NCBI GenBank assembly: GCA_026702755.1
Contig: JAPPBX010000082.1
Span: forward strand, 112,656 to 176,655
DNA from: Candidatus Poribacteria bacterium
GTDB taxonomy: Bacteria; Poribacteria; WGA-4E; WGA-3G
Length of the DNA stretch: 64,000 nucleotides
Direction of reading: 5' to 3'
Below the pieces are notes generated by a model that made no database searches, had not been told where the DNA came from, and saw only the letters and a list, made by a program, of their open reading frames with translations. Position 1 is the stretch's first letter. Every line of letters starts with the position of its first letter. Made by a program: the position numbers and the translations under genes. Of this stretch, positions 17,709 through 26,872 are shown in pieces.

Positions 17709-18103
17709 TCGTTTACGACACAAATATCTTGATATCCGGCATGGTGTGGGGTGGAACTCCTTATGATTGTATCAAACTCGCAATGACAGATAGAATTGAA
17801 GGCGTAACCTGTGCTGAAATAATTGATGAATTTGCCGAAAAGTTAACCACCAAACTTGAATATTCCGAGTTCCGAACCTCAAGAATCGTTACCAGACTCC
17901 TTGGTTTCCTCCGAATGGTCAAAATTAAAAATAAACTTGAAGGTATCACCAGAGATCCTGATGATGATAAAGTAATAGAATGTGCTGTTGTCGGTGGTGC
18001 TACTCACATTGTTACCGGTGACAAGAGACACTTGTTACCACTGCAGAACTATCAGGGCATTCATATTGTAGCAGCGGCTGATTTTCTTCGACAGTTTGGA
18101 TAA
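17696..18103 (+). CDS. PIN-domain toxin of a type II toxin-antitoxin pair
   Basis: 135 residues. The PIN nuclease acids are visible: the first Asp in VVYDTNILISG, then EIIDEF, and the last pair in RDPDDDKVIECAV and GATHIVTGDKRHL. This matches the COG1569-like PIN family whose members cut RNA. It starts inside the preceding small gene (13-base overlap), so the two are translationally coupled. The downstream neighbour is convergent. Confidence 0.85.
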   Translation: MQPIVVYDTNILISGMVWGGTPYDCIKLAMTDRIEGVTCAEIIDEFAEKLTTKLEYSEFRTSRIVTRLLGFLRMVKIKNKLEGITRDPDDDKVIECAVVGGATHIVTGDKRHLLPLQNYQGIHIVAAADFLRQFG

Positions 18104-18135
18104 CACTGTCCGAATTGCGGAGACATCTCTTATAG

Positions 18136-19308
18136 TTATACTTCTAACGTCGCGCCTTCGGGACGTGGTGCTGTCGGTCGGATAGGCATCTTCTGGTAGG
18201 AACGATACGCGAGTCCTGCCAAATGTGGTGTCTCAATTCGGACGTGTCCTTCCGCTCGCGAGTGCATGAGCGCATCAAGAACACCCGTCACGAGCAGCGT
18301 CCGTTCTACCGGATACTGCGGTTCATTCGTCACGAACATCTCTTCAATATTGAGACTCAAATAACTAAAATGAGCGTGCGGGGGTCCGTTCTGTAAGTAC
18401 ACCTCTGTGGCATACTGCGTATCCTCCGATTTTGCTGCATACGCGAAATCAGAGATGTAACCGTTCAACATCAACACTGCAGAGTGAAACCCATCGCTAT
18501 GTTCCAACAGAAACGCCGCTGGATTCGGACACCTTTCCGTGAACGTGCTATCTGGACGATTTTCAATCTGAGCACACGCGACCTCGGCTAATTCCGTAGA
18601 CCATCTTCCAGACGCACCTGCCTCCCAGACCGATTCTCCTTCCAGACACTGAATTGCCACGATCCCCGACTCGCCGCCTTGCCGACGTTCAATCATACAT
18701 TGCAACGTCTCAAGCGCATGGAACCCATAGGACTCCACACCACCATAGCCAATGCCGACAGCCGAATCCAACTCAGTATCAAGCGGATGTTCTAAAAACG
18801 GTTTCCGCCAACCGAGCGGTAGCGAAGAACCCGCCATGAACGGCACATCAAGTGCTTTCGCTCGCTCATACATCCAAAGTGCATCTGCCCAATTGTAGGA
18901 GAGGTGTTTATCGCAGAAAACTGGCACCGACCTACTGCTTGACGCAAAGACACCGCAAATCTGCTCAAACATATAGCGGCGCGGATACATGTGCTGTTCA
19001 AACTCGTTATAGGGATAGTCACCGTGCTCACCAATTAATATCACACCATCGACAGCCAGTTCATTCCCACCGAGAGTCAACGCCTGTCGGATACTCGGGT
19101 AGATAGGAACGTTGTGTTCCGCCGCCAAACCAACGCCGATGTCCCGATCATCTACCTGATCCAGATAGATAGACACTAACTCGACACGAGGCATCTGATG
19201 TCCCGTATCTGTTGGGAAACCCTTCATGTATTTCGTAGCGATTACATCCGCATGCGAGTGCTGGAAATAGGTCGTAATGATTGCAGCAATTTTTTTCGGT
19301 GTCGCCAT
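18136..19308 (-). CDS. Conserved uncharacterised protein
   Basis: 390 residues with AGGAGA before the ATG. The start KKIAAIITTYFQHSHADVIATKYMKGF and the later GVILIGEHGDYPYNEFEQHMYPRRYMFEQI suggest a Rossmann-like alpha/beta fold. A His- and Asp-rich stretch follows (VFCDKHLSYNWADALWMYERAKAL), then MAGSSLPLGWRKP and ESYGFHALETLQCM. I recall no named family. The acidic and histidine residues in GEHGDYP and FCDKHLS could bind a metal, but that is speculation. It is monocistronic and convergent with the PIN gene. Confidence 0.7.
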   Translation of the reverse strand: MATPKKIAAIITTYFQHSHADVIATKYMKGFPTDTGHQMPRVELVSIYLDQVDDRDIGVGLAAEHNVPIYPSIRQALTLGGNELAVDGVILIGEHGDYPYNEFEQHMYPRRYMFEQICGVFASSSRSVPVFCDKHLSYNWADALWMYERAKALDVPFMAGSSLPLGWRKPFLEHPLDTELDSAVGIGYGGVESYGFHALETLQCMIERRQGGESGIVAIQCLEGESVWEAGASGRWSTELAEVACAQIENRPDSTFTERCPNPAAFLLEHSDGFHSAVLMLNGYISDFAYAAKSEDTQYATEVYLQNGPPHAHFSYLSLNIEEMFVTNEPQYPVERTLLVTGVLDALMHSRAEGHVRIETPHLAGLAYRSYQKMPIRPTAPRPEGATLEV

Positions 19309-19422
19309 CTGATTCTCCTGTTTACCTATCTAACCCAAGGAGGCAGGGTAGGCACAAGACCTACCCCTACGGGTTTTCTATAGACATATAAACGTCCAAA
19401 ATCTATTAGGTAGTAACTCAGG

Positions 19423-20298
19423 TTATCTAACGATTTCGGTGCCGATTCCACCCTCTGTGAAGATTTCAAGCAATAGAGAGTGTGGAATTCTTCCATCAAT
19501 AATATGCGTTTTGTAAACGCCGCCCATGAGTGCCGTTGTGCAGGCATCCACTTTAGGGAGCATGCCGCCTGCGATGAAACCTTCGTCGATTAGCTGATCC
19601 ACTTTTCTTATATGGATCGTTGACATCAGCGACGCGGTATCCGAGAGGTCCCGGAGAATGCCACGCGTATCGGTCAGCAGAATTAATTTCTCTGCTTGGA
19701 ATGCGGATGCGATCTCACCAGCCATCGTATCGGCGTTAATGTTATAAGTTTGTCCATCAACACCAACACCAATTGGTGCGATAACAGGGATATAATCGGC
19801 GTTGTCAAGTGTAGTGATCGACTCGGTGTTAACGCCGATAATTTTCCCAACGTATCCCAAGTCAATATCGATTTGATGTCCGTCTTCATCGGTAACCTGT
19901 GTTTCCTGTTTCTCCGCGAGAATTAGGTTCGCGTCCTTTCCAGAAAGTCCAATCGCTTTTCCACCGTGTTGGTTGATACGCGCCACAATTTCTTTGTTGA
20001 TTGATCCGAGCACCATCTCAGCGATTTCAACTGTTTCTGCGTCGGTTACACGCAGCCCCTGTACAAATTCCGGGACTTTCCCGACCTTGTCCATCCATTC
20101 GGTGATTCGGGGTCCGCCGCCGTGAACGATAATGGGTCGGATACCGACATATTTCATCAAAACGATGTCTTCCATGACGGAGTGGATAAGTGTCTCGTCC
20201 TCCATTGCGGCACCGCCATATTTGATAACAATGCGGCGGTCATAAAAACGGCGGATATAAGGTAAAGCCTCAATAAGAACTTCGGCAGTTCTGTTCAT
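19423..20298 (-). CDS. argB: Acetylglutamate kinase
   Basis: 291 residues, the usual length of ArgB. It phosphorylates N-acetyl-L-glutamate with ATP, the second step of arginine synthesis. The motifs are clear: VIKYGGAAM at the phosphate loop, IIVHGGGPRI for the substrate, GLRVTD, IGLSGKDANLI and NADTMAGEIASAF for the nucleotide. The near-N-terminal helix LIEALPYIRRF is typical of the arginine-sensitive, hexameric type, so feedback inhibition by arginine is possible. No other arginine gene is nearby. Confidence 0.95.
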   Translation of the reverse strand: MNRTAEVLIEALPYIRRFYDRRIVIKYGGAAMEDETLIHSVMEDIVLMKYVGIRPIIVHGGGPRITEWMDKVGKVPEFVQGLRVTDAETVEIAEMVLGSINKEIVARINQHGGKAIGLSGKDANLILAEKQETQVTDEDGHQIDIDLGYVGKIIGVNTESITTLDNADYIPVIAPIGVGVDGQTYNINADTMAGEIASAFQAEKLILLTDTRGILRDLSDTASLMSTIHIRKVDQLIDEGFIAGGMLPKVDACTTALMGGVYKTHIIDGRIPHSLLLEIFTEGGIGTEIVR

Positions 20299-20388
20299 AT
20301 CTGTTCGTTTTGCCCTCTATTTTTTTCTTTGAAAGTGGAGTATAATAATATATGATACGTGAAGCCTGTGGGTTTGTCAAATTAAAAG

Positions 20389-20492
20389 TAGTTGGCTGTC
20401 GGCAAGAATGGCTATTGGCTGTCGGCTGTCAGTGTCGCGATACGGAGATCGCTCCTACCCAGAAGGAGGGTCTCTGACCGATAGCCATAAAA
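20389..20492. repeat. MITE-like inverted repeat, family B
   Basis: Contains ttggctgtcgg twice and ends ctgaccgatagccat; a second short repeat (gatacggagatcgctccta) is nested inside it, and a similar piece recurs at about 47066. It lies between divergent argB and the alcohol dehydrogenase and has pushed an apparent in-frame extension onto the latter. Confidence 0.55.
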
Positions 20493-20506
20493 GGAATAGT
20501 AGCATA

Positions 20507-21604
20507 ATGCAAATATCAGCACAGATAACCCGATTCCACGGCGTGGACACTCCTTTTGAGGTTTGCGAGATGCCTGTGGTCGCCACTTCAAACGATGTTC
20601 TTGTTCGCGTCTCACTCTCAACCATTTGTGGTTCCGACCTTCATACCGTATCGGGACGCCGCGGTGCGGAAACGCCATGTATACTCGGACACGAAATTGT
20701 CGGTACTATTGCAGCACCCACACCGCTTCGTTCCGCAACCGGGGAAGCACTACGCGAAGGCGACCGGATTACGTGGGGTCTCACGACTGCCTGTGGTACA
20801 TGTGACTACTGTGTGAATCGGAACCTCCCGCAGAAATGCGAAACGATGTTCAAATACGGACATGCCCGGAGTGAAGGTGCCACCGCTTTCTCAGGTGGTT
20901 TCGCCACACATATCCTTCTCCGTCCCGGAACAGCCATCTACCACCTTCCTGATGCTATGATGGATGAGGAAGCTGTCCCCATCAACTGCGCCCTTTCGAC
21001 TGTGGTAAACGGCTTGACAAACATCGGCACACATGTCGGTGAGACCGCTGTCATTCATGGTGCTGGCATGTTGGGCATCTATGCAGCATGCTATCTGCGA
21101 GAAAAGGCATACGAGAACGTCGCCGTTGTGGATATCAACGAGAATCGTTTGCAGACCGCTAAAAGCTTCGGTGCGACACATACTTTTAATCCGGATAAGA
21201 CATCTGTTGAAGAGATTGATGCGGCACTCAAAGAACTAACAGATGGGCGGGGTGCTGATCTCGGTGTCGAGGTCAGTGGCGCGACAATTGGAATTCCGAA
21301 CCTAATTACCTGGTTAGCAATCGGTGGAAGATGTGTAACACTCGGCTATGTTTACCCAAACGCTGATATCTCTGTGGATGCCCATCAGATCGTCACGAAG
21401 TGTGTGACACTCCGAGGTATTCATAACTATCATCCTTCTGCGCTCGGCACCGCACTCCGCTTTGTCGAGGAAAGTCGGACGCGCTATCCGTTTGCAGAAC
21501 TCATCGAGGAAACATATCAATTGGCGGATATCAACACTGCTTTTGAGCGCGCGATGCGTCAGGAAGCACTCCGCATCGCTATCGCGCCGTCTTTAGAGGG
21601 ATAG
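20507..21604 (+). CDS. Zinc-dependent alcohol dehydrogenase (phosphonate-catabolism-like MDR)
   Basis: 365 residues. The catalytic zinc site (CGSDLHTVSG and GHEIVG) and the four-cysteine structural zinc site (TACGTCDYCVNRNLPQKC) are present, and the NAD-binding loop is GAGMLGIYAA. The combination of LPQKCETMFKYGH with the missing fourth lobe of typical ADHs resembles the putative phosphonate-associated alcohol dehydrogenases (TIGR03366-like). No phosphonate genes are in the window, so the substrate stays open. The start at 20507 (AAAGGA upstream) is chosen over an in-frame extension to 20408, because that extension lies in a family B repeat. Confidence 0.88.
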   Translation: MQISAQITRFHGVDTPFEVCEMPVVATSNDVLVRVSLSTICGSDLHTVSGRRGAETPCILGHEIVGTIAAPTPLRSATGEALREGDRITWGLTTACGTCDYCVNRNLPQKCETMFKYGHARSEGATAFSGGFATHILLRPGTAIYHLPDAMMDEEAVPINCALSTVVNGLTNIGTHVGETAVIHGAGMLGIYAACYLREKAYENVAVVDINENRLQTAKSFGATHTFNPDKTSVEEIDAALKELTDGRGADLGVEVSGATIGIPNLITWLAIGGRCVTLGYVYPNADISVDAHQIVTKCVTLRGIHNYHPSALGTALRFVEESRTRYPFAELIEETYQLADINTAFERAMRQEALRIAIAPSLEG

Positions 21605-21611
21605 AAGAAAA

Positions 21612-22067
21612 TTACTCAATTAACGGAACAGCGAGATTATTTGGCAGGATTAATTGTTTGTCCGTTAAGAGGTAAAAACGCATTTCTTGTGGCCGCGTAC
21701 CGATGTCAGGTATTCTTGCTCTAAAATGCATATTAATAAGGTACGCTGGAATTAAAACCTGTTTGTAAAGCACTTTGGTAGATTTACCCGGCATGAGGGT
21801 GCGTTTTTTATTTAGAACCATCGTAGGATAATTCGCGATGGTGTATTCAAAACGATCCAAGCGAAAAGAGTCAGGCTCGGGCAGAACTTCAAACAGATAG
21901 TCCTGAATTATCGGATGCATATCATCTTCAAACTGGTTTTTGAAAAGTTCCTTAGCCTCTTCAAGGTGTTGAACATCATCCTCTGTGTGGACGGGTATTG
22001 TTGTTCCTGCACAACTCATGAACATCAAGACAGCAATGCCAACGACGAAAAATATACGATATTTCAT
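21612..22067 (-). CDS. Putative lipoprotein
   Basis: 151 residues. The signal peptide ends in a lipobox (VLMFMSC-AG), so the protein is probably lipidated at that cysteine. A GGGGG ribosome binding site supports the start at 22067 rather than the longer open frame. The mature part has alternating strands (YTIANYPTMVLNKKRTLMPG, later QVLIPAYLINMHFRARIP) but no recognised domain. It is convergent with the alcohol dehydrogenase, seven bases apart. Confidence 0.7.
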   Translation of the reverse strand: MKYRIFFVVGIAVLMFMSCAGTTIPVHTEDDVQHLEEAKELFKNQFEDDMHPIIQDYLFEVLPEPDSFRLDRFEYTIANYPTMVLNKKRTLMPGKSTKVLYKQVLIPAYLINMHFRARIPDIGTRPQEMRFYLLTDKQLILPNNLAVPLIE

Positions 22068-22241
22068 GTTACCCCCTGCGAAAGTCGTTTTGAGATAGTA
22101 TAGCACAATTACCAAAAAAGAGCATTTGTTATGTCAGTGGATCCCAGTCAGCTGCCAGTGTCTATACCCTATAATGGGTAGGATTGGATGGAAACCTCCA
22201 CTTATCAGGGGGCTTTAAGAGTCGGGAATCGGAGTTCCCTC

Positions 22242-24701
22242 CTACAGTTCTCCGTCAATCCAGCATCTTATTCCATCGGTACGAAGTGTAATTGCGCCCG
22301 CTTCGTCGGTTCGTAATAACACAGACCCACGCATCTGATACCGTGCAACCACATCTGGATGTGGAAACTGATACCGATTTCTTTGACCGAGTGAAAAGAT
22401 CGCATAACGCGGTTGAACGGCATCCAAAAACGGTGCACTGCTTGATGTTCGACTCCCGTGATGCGGTACCTTCAGGATTTCCGAATGAAGATCCTGTCCA
22501 GACGCAATGAGTCGCGATTCTGCCTCCTTACCAATGTCTCCTGTGAACAGAATGTCTATCTCACCGTAAGTAATCTTCATCACGAGTGAATCGTCGTTGG
22601 CGTCTCTATCGAGTAAGTTGGTGGACGCAGCACTGATCGGATGCAATAGATTCAACGTGGCTGTCGGCGTAAGTTCAATCTTTCCAGCGGACGGAAACGA
22701 ATACGGAATGTTGCGCATGTTGACAATTTCGTGTAGGCGTTGATGCGTCTGAGAAGCGAGTGGTATATCCGATATTCCGAGGACGCGGGCGACTTTGAAA
22801 TGCTGTAAGATATATCCGAGTCCACCGCCGTGGTCAATGTCTGGATGTGTCAGCACAACCATGTCAAGTGTCCGAATACCGTGGAAGTCAAGATAGGGTT
22901 CAATAATCCGTTTACCCACGTCGTAGTCAACCTGCCGCCGTTTTCGTTCGTCGTAATATGACCGTCGGATACCACCATCAATCAACATCGCCCGATTGTC
23001 TGGAAACCTAACGATAGCAGCGTCGCCCTGTCCGACATCCAACGTTACGACTTCCAGTAGCCTGCCTCTCTCGTGGAACGCAGCATCCCAGACCCAGATT
23101 GCTATAACTGAGAGTCCTATCAGGCTTGCAATTCTCCATTGACGATAGACATCCCGCCAATACGTGATGCCTAAACAGATGGCAATATAGAGGATGAACA
23201 GACCCAACGTCGGTGGGGTTATTTTCATTACGCCCCCTGTCTGTCCAAATACACCGATGAGTGACAGAAAGACGGAAATAATAGTGTGGTTGAAGAACCC
23301 AAGCAGTTTGGCAAGTGGAATCCAGAGAAAGCCAACACATACCGATGCCATGCCCACGGCAACAATGAGCGACACAAGCCCAACTGCAAATGGACCCACG
23401 ATAATACCGATCGGGTATGTCCGGAAGAAATGGTAGGCTATCAAGGGTCCCGTCCCAATCTGTGCTGCGAATGTCACGAGATAGGAAAGCATCAACCATT
23501 TAACCGCAGTGTTGCGGAATCTGGTTAGGATAGGATCACTGCTGTCTGCAGGTGAATCCTCTGATCCTTCCCACCATCGACGCAAAGGTTTCTCCATTTT
23601 CGGAACGAAATAGACGATTGAAGCCACCGCTGCGAATGACAACTGAAACCCCACATCCCATAACTGCTGAGGGTTTAAAAGGAGCAACACTAACGCCGCA
23701 AAGGCTAACAGATTGAAGAGATCCGCATCTCGGTCAATGAGCATCGCACAGAGAAATAGGATTGTCATCAGCGATGCCCGAAAAACGGAGGGACGGAAAC
23801 CGATCAGGCACGCGTAAACCAGCACTGCGAGAATCGTTAGCAGACAAACGACCTTCTGTGGAAACCGAAAGCGTGAGAAACCGAAATAACAGAACATCGC
23901 GATCAGCCCAACGTGCAGACCAGAAACAGCGAGTACATGAAAGGTTCCGCTGTTTCGGAAGAGATCCAACGTCTCTGTAGGGACATCACTCCGTTTGCCC
24001 AGTAAGATACCTTTGAGGAGCTGCGCATGCAATGAAGGTTCTGAGGGAGGTGTCTCTGTTTTAGTTCCTGTATAGATAGTATCAATCACACGTTCTGTGC
24101 GGATACGGAGTGCCTCTATCCACCGCAAGGGTGGAAATCCACGCTGTTCACCTATCTGGAGAAGTCCCTTGGCATCAATTATCCCAACGATATTTTGTCG
24201 AGCAAGGTAAGCGCGGTAATCAAATCCGCCGGGGTTGCGTTTGGCTTGCGGTTGACGCAGAATACCTGTGAGGGTTAAATGTTTACCGTAGCGGAGCGGC
24301 ATCAACTGCTGGAATCTGATCAGGAATTTCGTCTTTACTCGCTGCGTCGGATCTGACAACAATTGAAGTTCACCGGCGGCATAACAGGCATCCCATGCCT
24401 CTCCGCGTTCAGGCTGATACGCTGTAGTACCTGAAAAACTAATTGGTTCATCATAGAAGTGCGCGGGGATTGCCGAATGCGATACAGCTTCCAATCGGAG
24501 CATCCCGCCCGCAAGGATTGCGAGATGGAGTAATCCATAGCAGAAATACCGCTGCCGATTCCTCGTTAAGATGCTACCGATGAGACAGAGCATCACAGAA
24601 AACCAGAGCCACAGAAACGGAACAGATAGCCATCTGCCTGCAATGATGCCCAATAGATACGGGATAAGAAAGAAGAGCGCGGGACGCGGTTTGATTTTCA
24701 T
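22242..24701 (-). CDS. comEC: ComEC/Rec2 DNA-uptake channel
   Basis: 819 residues from the ATG at 24701. Order of parts: two N-terminal helices (FFLIPYLLGIIAGRW), the DUF4131 soluble domain (about 60-190), the competence domain of many helices (about 220-500, opening FHVLAVSGLHVGLIAM) and a C-terminal metallo-beta-lactamase domain (about 545-815) with VGQGDAAIVRF, LTHPDIDHGGG, LFTGDIG and KVPHHGSRTSSS. The protein forms the inner-membrane channel for transforming DNA, and the lactamase part may degrade the second strand. All metal ligands look intact. A longer frame reaching 24830 is rejected because it crosses the promoter region. Confidence 0.93.
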   Translation of the reverse strand: MKIKPRPALFFLIPYLLGIIAGRWLSVPFLWLWFSVMLCLIGSILTRNRQRYFCYGLLHLAILAGGMLRLEAVSHSAIPAHFYDEPISFSGTTAYQPERGEAWDACYAAGELQLLSDPTQRVKTKFLIRFQQLMPLRYGKHLTLTGILRQPQAKRNPGGFDYRAYLARQNIVGIIDAKGLLQIGEQRGFPPLRWIEALRIRTERVIDTIYTGTKTETPPSEPSLHAQLLKGILLGKRSDVPTETLDLFRNSGTFHVLAVSGLHVGLIAMFCYFGFSRFRFPQKVVCLLTILAVLVYACLIGFRPSVFRASLMTILFLCAMLIDRDADLFNLLAFAALVLLLLNPQQLWDVGFQLSFAAVASIVYFVPKMEKPLRRWWEGSEDSPADSSDPILTRFRNTAVKWLMLSYLVTFAAQIGTGPLIAYHFFRTYPIGIIVGPFAVGLVSLIVAVGMASVCVGFLWIPLAKLLGFFNHTIISVFLSLIGVFGQTGGVMKITPPTLGLFILYIAICLGITYWRDVYRQWRIASLIGLSVIAIWVWDAAFHERGRLLEVVTLDVGQGDAAIVRFPDNRAMLIDGGIRRSYYDERKRRQVDYDVGKRIIEPYLDFHGIRTLDMVVLTHPDIDHGGGLGYILQHFKVARVLGISDIPLASQTHQRLHEIVNMRNIPYSFPSAGKIELTPTATLNLLHPISAASTNLLDRDANDDSLVMKITYGEIDILFTGDIGKEAESRLIASGQDLHSEILKVPHHGSRTSSSAPFLDAVQPRYAIFSLGQRNRYQFPHPDVVARYQMRGSVLLRTDEAGAITLRTDGIRCWIDGEL

Positions 24702-24737
24702 CCGAATTTTATGCGGGGTTTTGCTCAATGTCCTGCT

Positions 24738-24743
24738 ATTATA
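24738..24743 (-). promoter_or_regulatory. Extended -10 element before comEC
   Basis: TGG-TATAAT on the minus strand, about 37 bases before the comEC ATG. A TTGACA upstream is only eight bases away and cannot be its -35; the TG extension makes this a candidate extended -10 promoter. Confidence 0.4.
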
Positions 24744-24786
24744 CCAGTATTTGTCAAAACATTCACCTTTTTTCGCCACTTTGTGA

Positions 24787-24792
24787 TATAAT
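24787..24792 (+). promoter_or_regulatory. Extended -10 element before the acetyltransferase
   Basis: TGA-TATAAT on the plus strand, 31 bases before the ATG at 24824; no good -35 is seen. It diverges from the comEC element 44 bases away. Confidence 0.4.
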
Positions 24793-24823
24793 CCATAGAG
24801 ATACCACTTCATAGGAAACGTCC

Positions 24824-26179
24824 ATGTCAAAAGATAACATTCTCTCGCAGATGCCGATCAATCTCGGCGACAACCTAAAACTTCGATTCGCTACATCAGA
24901 CGATATAGAAGTACTCACTGAATTCAATGCTCGCCTCCACGAAGCTGTGAACATCAGTACAAGTGTTCGAGACTTGATGTCCGGAGATCATCCTACCTGC
25001 AAGGCAAGCGACTTCACCGTTGTTGAAGATACCAAGACCCAGAAAATTGTGTCATCCGCGTGCCTCATTTCACAGACTTGGACGTATAGTGGCATCCCTT
25101 TCAAGTTTGGACAACCCGAATTTGTCGCCACTGAACCCGAATACCGCAGAAGAGGTTTCGTCCGAAAACAGTTTGAAGTGATTCACGCCCTGAGTGAAGC
25201 ACGCGGGGAATTGATGCAAGGCATCACAGGTATCCCGTGGTATTACCGACTGTTCGGATATGAAATGGCACTCGATATGGAAGCAGAACAGGTTATTGAT
25301 GGGATACACATCCCGTCTTTGAAAGAAAGTGAGACCGAAACGTGTCGGCTCCGACCGCGAACCGAAGCGGATAACACCTTCATTCAAGAACTTTACGCGA
25401 ACGCGATCCAATCTCAGGTCTTTGCGTGCCCTCGAAGCCCTGCATTGTGGGAATATGAGTTCAACGGACGCTCAGCAGGGAGCGACGCACGGCATGAATG
25501 GCTACTCATTGAAGATATGGAAGGAGAGCGACTCGGGTATGTGCAACATCTTCAGTGGTGTTTTGAAGGTTTTAGCGAGTCAGGGAACCCCGGCACTAAT
25601 TTCCTTGTCATGCGAATGGAGTTGAAGCCAGGGATTGGGTATCTGCACTTGATGCCTTCACTATTACGCGCACTATGGAAAAAGGCACAGACGACACCGG
25701 TGACACCTGAGAACAAGAATCCGGAAGTCGTAGGCATTCAGTTCATGTTGGGACGTGAGCATCCGGTTTATAAAACGCTACCTAAGGGTTTTGTCCGTCA
25801 GGAGCCGCCATACGCGTGGTATATTCGGGTGCCAGATTTAACAGCATTCTTGCGACATATCCGACCTGCTCTCGAAAAACATCTCATCGGCACTATCGCG
25901 GAGCACTACACCGGTGAACTCAAACTCAACTTCTTTCGGAGTGGAATCCATCTGAAATTCCATCGCGGCAGCCTAACGGAAATAGCAGATTGGACCCCCG
26001 AAGATATTGAGGACGGAGATGCCCAATTTCCAGATTTAACCTTCCTGCAGCTGCTGTGCGGACGGTGCCGAACAGAGGAATTGGCAGCAAGTTACGCTGA
26101 TTGTTGGGCAAGTGGCACCGCAGCTGTGCTACTCAATTGCCTATTCCCCGAATTCACAAGCGAGGTCTGGCATCTTTGA
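24824..26179 (+). CDS. GNAT-family N-acetyltransferase (Eis-like, two-domain)
   Basis: 451 residues. The N-terminal GNAT domain (about 15-160) opens LKLRFATSDDIEVLTEFNA, and its acetyl-CoA loop EFVATEPEYRRRGFVRKQ fits the R/Q-x-x-G-x-G/A pattern in relaxed form. A YYRLFGYEMA motif follows, as in Eis-type enzymes. A second, less clear GNAT-like half and a sterol-carrier-like C-terminus (about 340-450) complete the length typical of Eis relatives. It probably acetylates an amine on a small molecule or peptide. AGGAAA precedes the ATG. Confidence 0.8.
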   Translation: MSKDNILSQMPINLGDNLKLRFATSDDIEVLTEFNARLHEAVNISTSVRDLMSGDHPTCKASDFTVVEDTKTQKIVSSACLISQTWTYSGIPFKFGQPEFVATEPEYRRRGFVRKQFEVIHALSEARGELMQGITGIPWYYRLFGYEMALDMEAEQVIDGIHIPSLKESETETCRLRPRTEADNTFIQELYANAIQSQVFACPRSPALWEYEFNGRSAGSDARHEWLLIEDMEGERLGYVQHLQWCFEGFSESGNPGTNFLVMRMELKPGIGYLHLMPSLLRALWKKAQTTPVTPENKNPEVVGIQFMLGREHPVYKTLPKGFVRQEPPYAWYIRVPDLTAFLRHIRPALEKHLIGTIAEHYTGELKLNFFRSGIHLKFHRGSLTEIADWTPEDIEDGDAQFPDLTFLQLLCGRCRTEELAASYADCWASGTAAVLLNCLFPEFTSEVWHL

Positions 26180-26181
26180 AT

Positions 26182-26262
26182 TAGCTGTCGGTTGTCAGTT
26201 ATCAGTACTGAGTAAGAAAATCTCCTTGCTGAAACCCGACAGCCGATAGCCGACAGCCATTA
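26182..26262. repeat. MITE-like inverted repeat, family B
   Basis: About 80 bases starting tagctgtcggttgtcag and ending ccgatagccgacagcc, with core ctccttgctgaaa. It is the shortest and most symmetric copy of the family seen at 7357. Confidence 0.65.
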
Positions 26263-26265
26263 ACT

Positions 26266-26838
26266 ATGATAACCCACTCACACGCTATCCTCAACATAGC
26301 ACTCCTCTCGAAGCGAGACAAACCCTTCCTTCATTTTTATGCCTTTCTCGGTGCGGTATTACCCGACGTACCAATGTTCGTCTTCTTCGTAGTAGAAAGC
26401 ATGATCCGTAAGACACCACAGCGTGAACTCTGGGGTTCTCAATACTTTATGGAGGCGTGGCAAACCTTCTTTGACCTCTTCAACGCTGTTCCATTGATTC
26501 TGATTGTGTTAGGTATTGGGTATTATCTATTGAACTCCGAGAAAGTTACTGTCTTTGCTTGGAGTATGCTCATCCACTGTGGTTTCGACTTTTTGACGCA
26601 TAATGACGACGGGCATCATCACTTCTTTCCGCTCTCCGATTTCGTCTTTGAAAGTCCTATCTCTTATTGGGACAGGGATCATTATGGTGGTATCGTCGCA
26701 CCAATAGAACGATTGGTCACGCTTGTCGCCTCTATCTATCTGTTTCCGAGATTGAAAACCCGACTCGCGCGATGGAGTCTGATAGCAATAAACGTTCTAT
26801 CCCTTGGCTCCTACCTACTCTTCTTCATCTTCCGTTAA
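26266..26838 (+). CDS. Polytopic membrane protein with His/Asp-rich motifs
   Basis: 190 residues with four to five helices. Conserved-looking polar residues lie at helix ends: THSHAILNIAL at the N-terminus, GAVLPDVPMF, IHCGFDFLTHNDDGHHHF in the middle and WDRDHYGG. This pattern recalls the DUF457/YdjM-type membrane metal-dependent hydrolases, but I cannot confirm it. It ends 35 bases before the first CRISPR repeat and is transcribed towards the array; no terminator is visible between them. Confidence 0.7.
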   Translation: MITHSHAILNIALLSKRDKPFLHFYAFLGAVLPDVPMFVFFVVESMIRKTPQRELWGSQYFMEAWQTFFDLFNAVPLILIVLGIGYYLLNSEKVTVFAWSMLIHCGFDFLTHNDDGHHHFFPLSDFVFESPISYWDRDHYGGIVAPIERLVTLVASIYLFPRLKTRLARWSLIAINVLSLGSYLLFFIFR

Positions 26839-26872
26839 AAGTTATGAGTTACGAGTTGTCAGTACTCAAAAC

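Noticed and set aside
20408..20506. Longer N-terminus for the zinc alcohol dehydrogenase
   Set aside because: The extension is encoded by an inserted repeat and has no similarity to the family; ATG at 20507 with AAAGGA upstream fits.
24738..24765. TTGACA...TATAAT as a standard promoter of comEC
   Set aside because: The boxes are only eight bases apart; only the extended -10 is kept as a weak candidate.
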